Shown here: positions 27,294 to 36,853 of the stretch, piece after piece
Layout: each line of letters opens with the position of its first letter
How positions within the stretch are numbered: position 1 is the first letter of the stretch
From: UM-FILTER-40-17 sp032251335
GTDB lineage: Bacteria > Bacteroidota > Bacteroidia > Flavobacteriales > Flavobacteriaceae
DNA: 64,000 bases
Reading direction: 5' to 3'
NCBI GenBank assembly: GCA_032251335.1
Contig: JAVVDW010000002.1
Location: 1-64,000 of the forward strand
Notes under the pieces: generated by a model
What the model was told of the DNA's origin: nothing
The model's input: the letters and a program-made list of their open reading frames with translations, nothing else
Database searches by the model: none
Program-made: the position numbers and the translations under genes

Positions 27294-27315
27294 TACTTTT
27301 GTGAGAACAAAAATA
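27294..27315. promoter_or_regulatory. Two opposed -7 boxes between tsaD and tamB
   Basis: TACTTTTG (27294-27301, plus strand) and TATTTTTG (27315-27308, minus strand) both match TAnnTTTG and lie six bases apart. The minus box fits a short tsaD leader. The plus box would place the tamB transcript start at or just after the GTG. Neither has a clear -33 element. Confidence 0.4.
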
Positions 27316-30300
27316 CAACATACTAGAGCTATCGAAAAATTTAAAAAAATAGCAAAGCGATTTCTGGCAGGAACCCTGATTTTTTTGGTGACGCTCAGTT
27401 TGATATTGTCCATTCCGGCAGTACAGACCTACCTCGCCAAAAAAATAACGGCTTCAATCAACGAAAAATACAAAACAAACATTCAAATTGGAAAAGTAGA
27501 TCTTTCTTTTTTGGGTGCGGTTTCCCTGAGAGATATTTACATAGAGGATTACAAACAAGATACGCTCATCTTTGCCCGCAAGCTCAATACTTCATTGGTA
27601 AGTGCAGCCAAACTCTTTAAGGGACAATTGGAGCTGGGCAGTGTGAAAATGGAAGATTTTGTTTTCAATATGATGCTGTACGAAGGCGAATCCTTAACCA
27701 ATCTGGATATTTTTATAGCCAAATTGGAAAGCAATAATCCCGATGCCGTTCCGAATGATAAACCCTTTTTTATGCGGATGAAGTCTGTTTTGCTTATCAA
27801 TGGGGTGTATCGCTACTATGACTATGATTTAAATACACCCGAAATCGTTGACCTGTCCGACCTAAACGCTTATTTGGAAGATTTTGTAATCGAAGGTCCG
27901 GAGGTAACCACGGATATTCAAAAACTGTCTTTTAACGGTTTTATGGGATTGGAAGTTGAACAATTATCCGGGAATTTTGCTTATTTGCGTGAACAAATTC
28001 GCCTAGATAATATGCGGCTCAAAACAGCCTATTCGTCTTTAAACGGAAGTTTTGCGTTGGGCTACAAAACCGGCGATTTTAAAGATTTCAACAGCCTGAT
28101 TCAGTGGAATTTTAAAATTGACGAAGCCATTGTCGCCATGCGCGACATCAATTTGTATTACAATGAATTTGGACAAGATGTGGTGGTCGAACTCAGCACG
28201 CACATGAGCGGTACGCTCAACCATTTTCAATTAGACGATTTGAAAATTAACAGCAATGTGGGCACTTCCATAGACGGCTATTTTGTCTTTAAAAATATTT
28301 TTAACGAAGCCGATTTTGCCATGGAGAGCCGCCTGTCGGACTTGACAACGAGCCGTAACAGTTTGGCTGCTTTAATGCCCGATGTTTTAGGAAATGACAT
28401 ACCTGAAATTACCGAAAAATTAGGCCGTATCAGTACTTTTGGTATCGTAGAACTCAATGGCAACCAACTTAAGGCAGATGTAGATTTGGAAACACAGATA
28501 GGCAAAAGCATTTTAAATTTTGAAATGCTGAATCTGTCAGATGCCGAGAAATGGACATACTCGGGGAATGTGCAAACTACAGATTTTGAGTTGGGAACGC
28601 TGCTCGACAATCCTACATTAGGCAAATTGACCATGGATGTAAACGCCATCGGAAGCGGATTGAATCGCAATACGCTCAACACCACTGTTTTTGGAAATAT
28701 TAGCAGCATCGGGTACAACCAATACGATTTTACCAACATCAATTTGTCCGGAAACATCGTAAAAGGCGTTTTTGAAGGATCCGTCAAAATTGACGATTAC
28801 AACCTAAAAGCGGAAGCCAAAGGTTTGGCCGATTTTTCCCAAGAAACAAAGCGATTTGAGTTGAATGCCAAAATTCCATTTGCCAATCTCTACGATACCA
28901 ATTTGTACACCCAAGACAAACTTTCCGTTTTTTCGGGTGATGTAGATGTCAATTTCAGCGGAACTGAACTCAACGATTTTGTCGGATATATTCAATTTAC
29001 CAACACGACTTACGGAAATGTTCGGGATGAATACTACTTTGATGATTTTACGATCCGATCCGATTTTAGAGACAAAGAGCACCTCATCAGTATCAATTCG
29101 AAAGATATCATAGACGGAGAAGTCAGGGGTTTTTTCAAAATAGAGGAAATAGGAAGTCTTGTAAACAATGCCTTGGGCAGTATTTATGCCAACTACGTCC
29201 CGCAAGAAGTTTCCCCCGGTCAGTATGCCGATTTTAAGTTTGATGTGTACAACAAACTGCTCGATGCTTTTTTTCCCGGAATCGTTTTGGGTGCGGGTAC
29301 ACAAATAAGAGGCAGTCTCAATGGCAATACCAACCAATTTGAATTTAGTTTCGATTCGTCCAATATTGTTTTCTACGACAATGAAATTAAAGATTTTACC
29401 CTCACTTTTGACAACCAGAATCCGCTCTTCAACGCCTATATTGAAGCCTCAGAAATAGATACCAAACATTACGATATTAGAAGTTTCAGCATGGTCAACA
29501 TCAATGCGCGAGATACGCTTTTCTTTAGATCCGAATTTGACGGCGGCAAGAGAGGTAACGACCGTTTTGAACTTAACTTTTACCACACCATTAATAAAGA
29601 AAACCGCTCTGTGGTTGGTTTTAAAAAATCGGACCTTACTTTTAAAGGCAGCACGTGGAGCATCAACAAGGAAAATAACAACCGAAACTACCTTGTTTTT
29701 GATGAAGGATTCAACAACTTTTCCATCAACCAGATTGTGGCCAAACATCAAAACGAAGAAATCGGACTTAACGGTGTAGCCCGCGATTCGAGTTACAAAG
29801 ATTTGAAGTTCAGCTTCAAAAATGTGCACCTGGAAAAAGTTACACCCGATATAGACAGCCTTCGTTTGGATGGACTTGTCAATGGCAATATTTTGTTGCT
29901 ACAAAGTGAAAATGAGTATTTTCCGACTTCGTTTTTGACGATAGACGATTTTGAAATTAACAAAATACTTATGGGAGATTTGCGGTTGGATGTCATTGGC
30001 AGCGACAACCTGACCGAATTTGATGTAGATGCCAGCCTTCGAAAAAACAATAAATTTGAGTCGCTGTCTGCAGAAGGGAAAATTTTTGTCGGAAACGAAA
30101 ACACCACCCTCAATATAGATGTGGCATTAGACAACCTCAACTTAAAAGGATTTTCGCCCCTTGGCGGTACAGCCATCGATAGAATCAGAGGAAACATTTC
30201 CGGAAATGCAGTTTTGACAGGCCCGCTCAAAAATCCGAGTTGGACAGGCAGCCTTACCCTAAACAATTCCGGTTTGAGAATTCCTTACCTCAACGTGGAT

Positions 30301-31770
30301 TTAGATTTTCCGAAATCGGCAACTGTAGCCCTTACCGGTAGGCAAATACTGTTTGATGCTTGGAAGGTAAACGATGTAAAATACAAAACGGCTGCTTTGC
30401 TCAACGGAACCATTTCACACGACAACTTTGTGGATTGGCGTATGGATATGAACCTGAACACCGATAGGCTGTTGGTGTTAGACACCCAAGAGGATATTGT
30501 TTCGCTTTATTATGGAACGGGCTTTATAAGTGGTAATGCACAGTTGTACGGGCCTATGGATAATCTGGTAATAGACGTGCAGGCGCAAACCCAAAGAGGA
30601 ACCAATTTTGTGATTCCGATAAGTGATGCGGCTACAGTGGGCGACAGTTCATTTATCCGATTTATCACACCTGAGGAAAAGCTACTGCGCGAACAAGGAC
30701 TTTCTTCATCTTTTGATGAAATCAAAGGCTTGAGTCTCAATTTTGATTTAGATGTGACGCAAGAAGCGCTAATAGAAGTGCAGATCGACAAAGAAAACGG
30801 CAGTTCGCTCAGGGGAAACGGTGTGGGCAATTTGCTGATTGAAATCAATACCAATGGCAAATTTAATATGTGGGGCGATTTTATTGCCATGAACGGAAAC
30901 TACGGTTTCAAATACAAGGGCATCATCGATAAAAAATTTGAAGTTATCCGAGGTGGCACCATCACTTGGGACGGAGATCCCATGCAGGCGCAGGTCAATA
31001 TTCAAGCGGTTTACAAGACGGAGTCCAATCCTTCTATATTGTTGGAATCGCAGACCGTGACCCGAAAAATCCCCACTTTTGTATATATTTCCATACTCGG
31101 AAACCTCACCCAACCGGAGTTGGATTTTACCATTGATTTTCCCAACGCCACGGCTCAGGTAAAATCGGAAATACAGTTTAGACTCGATGACGATGAACAA
31201 CGGCAAACCCAAGCCTTGTCGCTCATTTCGGCCGGTACTTTTTTTAACAATAGCAGCACCTTTGGTCAGGCAGGTGCCAATTTGTTTTCCGAAAGTGCCT
31301 CCAACATTGTCAACGATTTATTTCAGGATGACAACAATAAATTCAACCTCGGCATAGACTACGTTCAGGCAGACAGAACACCTGACTATGAGGCCGAGGG
31401 CAGGGTAGGCGTCGCTTTTGAAACCCAACTCAGTGATCGGGTGCTCATCAACGGGAAAGTGGGTGTGCCTACCGGTGGCGTTTCGCAATCGGTAGTGGTG
31501 GGTGATGTGGAGGTGGAGTTTCTGCTCAACGAAAACGGTACGCTCAGGGCGAAAGTGTTCAACAGGCAAACGCAAATACAGTTTATCGGCGAACAAGAAG
31601 GTTATACACAAGGTGTTGGGCTTTCATATCAGGTCGATTTTGAAACATTTAGAGATTTGATGCAGCGTATTTTTAAATCGAAAAAAGAAAAGCAAATTAT
31701 TGAGTTGCCTAAGCAACAAGCCAAACCGGAAAGCCCGTTACCGGGTTTTATAGAGTTTAAAAATAATTGA
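27301..31770 (+). CDS. tamB: TamB family translocation/assembly module protein
   Basis: 1,489 residues. An N-terminal membrane anchor (about 20-42) is followed by a long run of beta-rich repeats of the AsmA/TamB groove type (LDNLNLKGFSP, LNGTISHDNF). The conserved C-terminal DUF490 region spans about 1,000-1,489 (MNGNYGFKYKGIIDKKFEVIRGGTITWDG, read in parts). TamB proteins span the periplasm and take part in phospholipid transport and outer-membrane protein assembly. The GTG at 27301 is the first start that keeps the whole membrane anchor. It overlaps a -7-like box at 27294-27301, so this start is uncertain by a few codons. Confidence 0.93.
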   Translation: MRTKIQHTRAIEKFKKIAKRFLAGTLIFLVTLSLILSIPAVQTYLAKKITASINEKYKTNIQIGKVDLSFLGAVSLRDIYIEDYKQDTLIFARKLNTSLVSAAKLFKGQLELGSVKMEDFVFNMMLYEGESLTNLDIFIAKLESNNPDAVPNDKPFFMRMKSVLLINGVYRYYDYDLNTPEIVDLSDLNAYLEDFVIEGPEVTTDIQKLSFNGFMGLEVEQLSGNFAYLREQIRLDNMRLKTAYSSLNGSFALGYKTGDFKDFNSLIQWNFKIDEAIVAMRDINLYYNEFGQDVVVELSTHMSGTLNHFQLDDLKINSNVGTSIDGYFVFKNIFNEADFAMESRLSDLTTSRNSLAALMPDVLGNDIPEITEKLGRISTFGIVELNGNQLKADVDLETQIGKSILNFEMLNLSDAEKWTYSGNVQTTDFELGTLLDNPTLGKLTMDVNAIGSGLNRNTLNTTVFGNISSIGYNQYDFTNINLSGNIVKGVFEGSVKIDDYNLKAEAKGLADFSQETKRFELNAKIPFANLYDTNLYTQDKLSVFSGDVDVNFSGTELNDFVGYIQFTNTTYGNVRDEYYFDDFTIRSDFRDKEHLISINSKDIIDGEVRGFFKIEEIGSLVNNALGSIYANYVPQEVSPGQYADFKFDVYNKLLDAFFPGIVLGAGTQIRGSLNGNTNQFEFSFDSSNIVFYDNEIKDFTLTFDNQNPLFNAYIEASEIDTKHYDIRSFSMVNINARDTLFFRSEFDGGKRGNDRFELNFYHTINKENRSVVGFKKSDLTFKGSTWSINKENNNRNYLVFDEGFNNFSINQIVAKHQNEEIGLNGVARDSSYKDLKFSFKNVHLEKVTPDIDSLRLDGLVNGNILLLQSENEYFPTSFLTIDDFEINKILMGDLRLDVIGSDNLTEFDVDASLRKNNKFESLSAEGKIFVGNENTTLNIDVALDNLNLKGFSPLGGTAIDRIRGNISGNAVLTGPLKNPSWTGSLTLNNSGLRIPYLNVDLDFPKSATVALTGRQILFDAWKVNDVKYKTAALLNGTISHDNFVDWRMDMNLNTDRLLVLDTQEDIVSLYYGTGFISGNAQLYGPMDNLVIDVQAQTQRGTNFVIPISDAATVGDSSFIRFITPEEKLLREQGLSSSFDEIKGLSLNFDLDVTQEALIEVQIDKENGSSLRGNGVGNLLIEINTNGKFNMWGDFIAMNGNYGFKYKGIIDKKFEVIRGGTITWDGDPMQAQVNIQAVYKTESNPSILLESQTVTRKIPTFVYISILGNLTQPELDFTIDFPNATAQVKSEIQFRLDDDEQRQTQALSLISAGTFFNNSSTFGQAGANLFSESASNIVNDLFQDDNNKFNLGIDYVQADRTPDYEAEGRVGVAFETQLSDRVLINGKVGVPTGGVSQSVVVGDVEVEFLLNENGTLRAKVFNRQTQIQFIGEQEGYTQGVGLSYQVDFETFRDLMQRIFKSKKEKQIIELPKQQAKPESPLPGFIEFKNN

Positions 31771-31821
31771 GTACATTTAAGGCAATAATTTTTAAAAAAA
31801 AACTTTAAACACTTACGTATT

Positions 31822-32061
31822 ATGGAGAAGAAGCCTACTGTAGCGCAAAAAGCACCCTATGTTTTAGAAGTTGAACCCGGCACTTATTTTTGGTGTGCTT
31901 GTGGCGATAGCAAAAACCAACCCTATTGCGATGGTTCGCACAAAGGCACCGATTTTGTACCCATAAAAGAAGAAATCACAGAAGCCAGACGCGTGGCTTG
32001 GTGCGGATGCAAAGTGAGTGGAAAAACACCTTTCTGCGACGGGGCGCATAAAAATCTATAA
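31822..32061 (+). CDS. CDGSH iron-sulfur protein with two domains
   Basis: 79 residues containing two CDGSH-type [2Fe-2S] sites with the C-x-C-x-n-C-x3-H ligands: CACGDSKNQPYCDGSH (about 27-42) and CGCKVSGKTPFCDGAH (about 60-75). The cluster is bound by three Cys and one His and is redox-active. Two-domain forms are common in bacteria, but the cellular role is not settled. It stands between tamB and uvrB without obvious coupling. Confidence 0.93.
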   Translation: MEKKPTVAQKAPYVLEVEPGTYFWCACGDSKNQPYCDGSHKGTDFVPIKEEITEARRVAWCGCKVSGKTPFCDGAHKNL

Positions 32062-32082
32062 GAGTTTAGATGAAGTGGTAGG

Positions 32083-32271
32083 ATGAAGCTTTTTAAAGAA
32101 GAACAAGAAAAATAAACCGTTCAAAAAGGGGTGACTTCGATAAATGGTGACGAAATCCCTCCTGAATTAAAAAAGATGTACGGCACCGGACATGTCATGA
32201 ACATGATTAATCGGATTAAGCAAAAACCGAGCCTTGTGTCCGTCCCAAAGAGCCAAATTCAAACCGTATAA
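32083..32271 (+). pseudogene. Possible small decayed ORF with an internal stop
   Basis: An ATG at 32083 opens a frame of ten codons to a TAA at 32113-32115. The same frame then stays open for 51 codons to a second TAA at 32269-32271. The second part reads like a real polypeptide (NGDEIPPELKKMYGTGHVMN, then IKQKPSLVS) and could start from the GTG at 32131. I do not recognise a family. It may be a broken small gene, a 46-residue protein with a GTG start, or chance. Confidence 0.3.
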
Positions 32272-32320
32272 CCACAGAAGCACTTGTGTTGAGCAAAGTC
32301 AAAATCATTAATAGAAGCAG

Positions 32321-34318
32321 ATGAAATTTGAAGTGCAGTCCGTTTTTGAACCGACCGGCGACCAACCGGCCGCCATCAAAAAAATATCGGATGCCATAAA
32401 AGCGAGGGAAACCCATCAGATTTTGTTGGGTGTCACCGGCTCGGGTAAAACTTTTACCGTGGCCAAGGTCATTGAGCAGGTGCAAAGGCCCACATTGGTT
32501 TTGGCGCACAACAAAACTTTGGCGGCCCAATTGTACTCAGAATTCAAACAATTTTTTCCCAACAATGCGGTGGAGTATTTTGTGTCTTATTACGATTACT
32601 ACCAGCCCGAAGCTTACATTCCTACAACTGGCACATATATAGAAAAGGACTTGTCAGTCAATGATGAAATCGAAAAACTGAGACTTAGCACCACTTCTTC
32701 GCTGCTGTCGGGTAGGCGAGATGTCTTAGTGGTGGCTTCCGTGTCTTGCTTATACGGCATCGGAAATCCTACCGAATTCAAGAAAAACGTCATCGAAATA
32801 CAGCAAGGTCAAATCATCTCTCGTACCAAGTTTCTGCACCAATTGGTACAGAGCCTGTATGCCCGTACGGAAGCCGAATTTACCAATGGAAATTTCAGAA
32901 TCAAAGGCGACACCGTCGATGTCTATCCCGGCTATGCAGACCACGCTTACAGAGTCCATTTTTTTGGCGACGAAATTGAAGAAATCGAAGCTTTTGATCC
33001 GAAAAACAATTCGGTTTTAGATCGATTTGAAACACTACTCATTTATCCTGCTAATATTTTTGTGACTTCACCTGATATTTTGCAACAAGCCATCCGAGAC
33101 ATACAGGACGATTTGGTGAGGCAAGTATCTTATTTCAAAGAAATCAGCAAGCATTTGGAAGCCAAAAGGTTGGAGGAACGCACCAATTTTGATTTAGAGA
33201 TGATACGCGAACTGGGCTATTGTTCGGGTATAGAAAATTATTCACGCTATCTTGATGGTCGCGCGCCAGGTACTAGGCCGTTCTGTTTGTTGGATTATTT
33301 TCCGCAAGATTTTCTGATGGTGATAGACGAAAGCCACGTCACCTTGCCGCAGGTTCACGCCATGTATGGCGGTGACAGATCTAGAAAAGAAACACTGGTA
33401 GAATATGGATTTAGGCTCCCTGCCGCGATGGACAACAGGCCTTTGAAATACGAAGAATTTGAAACCTTGCAAAACCAAGTTCTATATGTAAGTGCTACAC
33501 CGGCAGATTATGAATTGCAAAAATGTGGCGGCGTTTACGTAGAGCAAGTGATCCGCCCGACCGGCTTGCTCGATCCTGAAATTGAAGTCAGACCTAGTCT
33601 CAATCAAATTGACGATTTGCTGGAAGAAATACACCTCAGGGTCGAAAAAGACGAGCGTGTTTTGGTCACAACACTCACCAAGCGAATGGCCGAAGAATTG
33701 ACAAAATACCTGACGCGTGTGCAGGTTCGCTGTCGGTACATACACTCGGATGTGGATACCTTGGAACGCGTGCAGATTATGGAAGATTTGAGACGCGGTT
33801 TGTTTGATGTACTCGTTGGGGTCAATCTTTTGCGTGAGGGTCTCGATTTACCCGAAGTTTCCCTCGTCGCCATTTTAGATGCTGACAAAGAGGGCTTTCT
33901 CCGAAGCCATCGTTCCTTGACGCAAACCATTGGTCGCGCAGCGCGCCACGTTAGCGGAAAAGCCATCATGTACGCCGACAAAATCACCAATAGCATGCAG
34001 AAAACCATCGATGAAACCCAATACAGAAGGATGAAACAAATGGCGTATAACACGGAAAACAACATCACGCCGACCGCCATACAGAAGCAGTTTCACAATG
34101 CGTTGGCCAGTAACAAAGCATATCATCAGGAAAATGAGGTCAATTTAGCCGCCGAAAAAGCCGTGGCTTATCTCAGCAAAGAGGAATTGGAAAAAAGCGT
34201 GAGAGAAGTTCGGAAAAACATGGAAAAAGCAGCCAAAGAATTGGATTTTTTGCAGGCGGCCAAATTCCGCGACGAAATAAAACTGTTGCAAGGCATGTTG
34301 GAGAAGGTGAATGCTTAA
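32321..34318 (+). CDS. uvrB: Excinuclease ABC subunit B
   Basis: 665 residues, the family length. Helicase motif I GVTGSGKT (about residue 38), the beta-hairpin YYDYYQPEAYIP (about 92-103) that inserts into DNA, DESHVTLPQ, and motif VI QTIGRAARH (about 540) are intact. A C-terminal UVR motif (about 625-660) would bind UvrC. UvrB checks DNA damage and loads UvrC in nucleotide excision repair. Single gene; no uvrA or uvrC nearby. Confidence 0.97.
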   Translation: MKFEVQSVFEPTGDQPAAIKKISDAIKARETHQILLGVTGSGKTFTVAKVIEQVQRPTLVLAHNKTLAAQLYSEFKQFFPNNAVEYFVSYYDYYQPEAYIPTTGTYIEKDLSVNDEIEKLRLSTTSSLLSGRRDVLVVASVSCLYGIGNPTEFKKNVIEIQQGQIISRTKFLHQLVQSLYARTEAEFTNGNFRIKGDTVDVYPGYADHAYRVHFFGDEIEEIEAFDPKNNSVLDRFETLLIYPANIFVTSPDILQQAIRDIQDDLVRQVSYFKEISKHLEAKRLEERTNFDLEMIRELGYCSGIENYSRYLDGRAPGTRPFCLLDYFPQDFLMVIDESHVTLPQVHAMYGGDRSRKETLVEYGFRLPAAMDNRPLKYEEFETLQNQVLYVSATPADYELQKCGGVYVEQVIRPTGLLDPEIEVRPSLNQIDDLLEEIHLRVEKDERVLVTTLTKRMAEELTKYLTRVQVRCRYIHSDVDTLERVQIMEDLRRGLFDVLVGVNLLREGLDLPEVSLVAILDADKEGFLRSHRSLTQTIGRAARHVSGKAIMYADKITNSMQKTIDETQYRRMKQMAYNTENNITPTAIQKQFHNALASNKAYHQENEVNLAAEKAVAYLSKEELEKSVREVRKNMEKAAKELDFLQAAKFRDEIKLLQGMLEKVNA

Positions 34319-34466
34319 AATTCTTCACTAATGTATTCGCTTTTTTGCTTTACATCGATAGCGACCAAATTGTTTTCGATGAACGCTTGTTAGGAATCAT
34401 TTCGCCTAGAAAAATCAAATATTGAAAATAGAGAAAGCAACCCTCAAAAATACAACCCACATTTAC

Positions 34467-34558
34467 GGTCACCCTAAACTTGTTTCAGGTACTTGCCCCT
34501 CGACTGCGCTCGGGGTGACATTCCATTGTGTAGATGCTGAACCAAGTTCAGCATGAAA
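34467..34558. repeat. REP-like palindromic repeats between uvrB and lptB
   Basis: The gap holds short inverted repeats built around GGTCACCC...GGGGTGAC with an inner CTCGACTGCGCTCGGG, then GCTGAACCAAGTTCAGC. These resemble the small intergenic palindromes often seen in Bacteroidota. The same CTGAGCGCAGT-type core occurs again at 44,460 and 44,580. Confidence 0.6.
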
Positions 34559-34564
34559 GTTTTT

Positions 34565-35305
34565 TTAAAAGCTTAACTTCTTTTTGCGAAGTTCAAAATT
34601 CTGTCCCAAATACACTTTTCTTACCATTTCGTCTGCGGCGAGTTCTTCCGGAATCCCCGCTTTTAGAATTCCGCCTTCAAACATCAGATACGTCCTGTCG
34701 GTAATTGCCAACGTTTCTTGAACATTGTGATCCGTAATCAGGATGCCGATATTTTTATTTTTAAGCCTGGCAATAATTCGTTGAATGTCTTCTACTGCTA
34801 CCGGATCTACTCCGGCAAAAGGTTCGTCGAGCAAAATAAACTTAGGGTCAGTCGCTAGTGCCCGCGCAATTTCCGTCCTACGTCTTTCGCCACCCGAGAG
34901 TAAATCGCCACGGTTTTTACGAATGTGACCCAAGCCAAATTCTTCAATCAGCAGCTCTACTTTTTCGTCTTGTTCGGCTTTTGATTTTTTGGTGAGTTCC
35001 AACACACTGCGGATGTTGTTTTCCACACTGAGCTTTCGGAAAACAGATGCCTCTTGTGCCAAATAGCCAATGCCGTTTTGGGCACGTTTGTACATAGGGT
35101 AATCTGTGATGTTGGTGTTGTCCAGAAAGATTTGGCCTTCATTGGGCTTGATTAGTCCCACGATCATGTAAAAAGAAGTGGTTTTTCCTGCACCATTAGG
35201 TCCCAACAAACCAATAATTTCACCTTGGTTAACTTCTAGCGAAACACCCTTCACCACTTTTTTGCCTTTGTAGGCTTTTACCAAATTTTCAGCAATCAGT
35301 TTCAT
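34565..35305 (-). CDS. lptB: LPS export ABC transporter ATP-binding protein LptB
   Basis: 246 residues. Walker A GPNGAGKTTSFYMI (about 35-48), the Q-loop region IGYLAQEASVFRKLSV, signature LSGGERRR and Walker B FILLDEPFAGVDP are those of LptB, which powers lipopolysaccharide extraction with LptF/LptG. It is last in a minus-strand cluster after tatC and a carboxymuconolactone decarboxylase-like gene. A matching permease lies at 8.7-10.1 kb. Confidence 0.95.
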   Translation of the reverse strand: MKLIAENLVKAYKGKKVVKGVSLEVNQGEIIGLLGPNGAGKTTSFYMIVGLIKPNEGQIFLDNTNITDYPMYKRAQNGIGYLAQEASVFRKLSVENNIRSVLELTKKSKAEQDEKVELLIEEFGLGHIRKNRGDLLSGGERRRTEIARALATDPKFILLDEPFAGVDPVAVEDIQRIIARLKNKNIGILITDHNVQETLAITDRTYLMFEGGILKAGIPEELAADEMVRKVYLGQNFELRKKKLSF

Positions 35306-35358
35306 TCGTTGTACTTTTTTGAGAACACTCAGGTTTTATTTTAAGTCATTTTTCAGCT

Positions 35359-35718
35359 TTACAGGCCCGATGCTTTTTCGTTTTCAAGCGCTTCCCAAAA
35401 TTCATAAGCACGTCGTAGGTGAGGAATGACGATGGTGCCGCCTACCAAAGTAGCAATCGACAGTGTTTCCATAACTTCTGCCTTAGAAGCGCCATTTTTG
35501 TGGGCAGTTTCCAGATGATATCGCACACAGTCATCGCATCGAAGCACAGCCGAAGCGACCAAACCTAAGAGCTCTTTTGTTTTTACGTCCAAGGCGCCGG
35601 CAGTGTAGGCATTGGTGTCGAGGTTAAAAATACGCTTGATGATTTTGTTGTCATCTTGCAGTAGTTTTTGATTCATCGCGCTGCGATAGGTGCGGTATTC
35701 GTTGAGCATATCAGACAT
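35359..35718 (-). CDS. Carboxymuconolactone decarboxylase family protein
   Basis: 119 residues from the Met at 35718, which overlaps the tatC stop by 8 bases; an upstream in-frame start would lie further inside tatC. It has the AhpD-type C-x2-C-x3-H site in RCDDCVRYHL (about residue 60-69) and a following helix ATLVGGTIVIPHLRRA. It may act as a thiol peroxidase partner. The conserved position between tatC and lptB in relatives is recalled, not tested. Confidence 0.87.
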   Translation of the reverse strand: MSDMLNEYRTYRSAMNQKLLQDDNKIIKRIFNLDTNAYTAGALDVKTKELLGLVASAVLRCDDCVRYHLETAHKNGASKAEVMETLSIATLVGGTIVIPHLRRAYEFWEALENEKASGL

Positions 35719-36532
35719 TTGATTTTTCTTTTTTCTTTTCTCGTTTGATGACAAATTTAGAAATATAAATACTGATTTCGTATAAAATCAATATAGGAAT
35801 AGATACAATTACTTGGCTTGCAATATCCGGTGGGGTAATGATGGCGGAAAGTGTCAGGATAATGATGAGCGAGAACTTGCGGTATTTTCTTAAAAATTCG
35901 GGTGTGACCAAGCCCAATTTGGTCAAAAAATAGATGATTACAGGGAGTTCAAAAATCAGTCCTGAAGCAATCACCGATGCCCGAAGTAGCCCTATATAAG
36001 AGTTTAAATCGATGTCGTTAAAAACCTGATCACTCACGGTGTATGTACCCAAAAAGTTTATCGAAAGCGGTGTAATCACATAATAACCAAACAAAACACC
36101 CACAAAAAACAAGAAGGAAGAGACAATAATAAAGGCACGTGCATACTTTCTTTCATTATCATAAAGTGCCGGGCTTATAAATTTCCAAACCTCGTAAAGC
36201 AAAAACGGAAACGCCAATATAAAACCGGCCGTTATCGATGTCCAAATGTGCGCTGAAAATTGCCCCGACATTTGCCTGCTTTGAATTCTAAAAGGCAATT
36301 CTTTGATACAAAAACTTTCATCCAACCCAAAACGTTGAGAAAACTCACACAAAATTTTATAGGTGTAAAAATCAGTGTTTCTGGGACCAAAAAGTACCAC
36401 ATCAAATATGAAACTTTTCATCAAAAAAGCGACGGCACCGCAAATCATTACAGCCACTGTCATTCGGATTAAATGCCAACGCAAATCTTCTAAATGATCC
36501 AAAAAGGACATTTCCTCAACCGGCTTTTTCAT
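35711..36532 (-). CDS. tatC: Sec-independent protein translocase TatC
   Basis: 273 residues with six membrane helices. The N-terminal signature is MSFLDHLEDLRWHL, and the periplasmic loop carries the conserved F-x-P-F-LLYEVWKF region. TatC recognises twin-arginine signals. No tatA is adjacent, so it must lie elsewhere. The three molybdenum oxidoreductases at 54-62 kb carry Tat signals and are likely clients. Confidence 0.95.
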   Translation of the reverse strand: MKKPVEEMSFLDHLEDLRWHLIRMTVAVMICGAVAFLMKSFIFDVVLFGPRNTDFYTYKILCEFSQRFGLDESFCIKELPFRIQSRQMSGQFSAHIWTSITAGFILAFPFLLYEVWKFISPALYDNERKYARAFIIVSSFLFFVGVLFGYYVITPLSINFLGTYTVSDQVFNDIDLNSYIGLLRASVIASGLIFELPVIIYFLTKLGLVTPEFLRKYRKFSLIIILTLSAIITPPDIASQVIVSIPILILYEISIYISKFVIKREKKKEKSNV

Positions 36533-36853
36533 GTGATTATATTTATTGATTTTTAAATGGTTTCATGGAACGCCCTAATATAATCATGCTCCTTTGTGCA
36601 AAATTTTTACATGGGCGTTTCATCTTTTAATATTTATGGTTTGATAAATTTGTAAATAAACATGTCATAATTTCAACAAATTGAAGGTTTGCTCAGAAAA
36701 GAAAATGATTTTTAGTTGAGAAAAAAACCGAAATGGCAAGGGGTATAAGGCCATTATTATATATTTTTTGAAAAATGTTTTTGAAAATGAATGTTTATAC
36801 TATCTTTATAATGCACAAAAGTATCAAATTTGGTTCTAAATGGTGATTATACA
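36533..36853. other. tatC-recQ divergent intergenic region with a 57-bp palindrome-ended element
   Basis: This 321-base AT-rich gap has no ORF. It contains a short element (36567-36623) described separately and a TAAATTTG box at 36645-36652, too far from recQ to be a sure promoter. Confidence 0.5.
36567..36623. repeat. 57-bp inverted-repeat element, copy 1
   Basis: It begins GGAACGCCC and ends GGGCGTTTC, an imperfect terminal inverted repeat. A copy about 88% identical lies in opposite orientation at 44510-44567. It carries no ORF and looks like a small non-autonomous palindromic element. Confidence 0.7.

Noticed and set aside
27285..27413. Longer TsaD with an N-terminal membrane helix
   Set aside because: The extra 43 residues are not part of the TsaD family, which starts just before ILAIESSCDD, and they overlap the tamB start.
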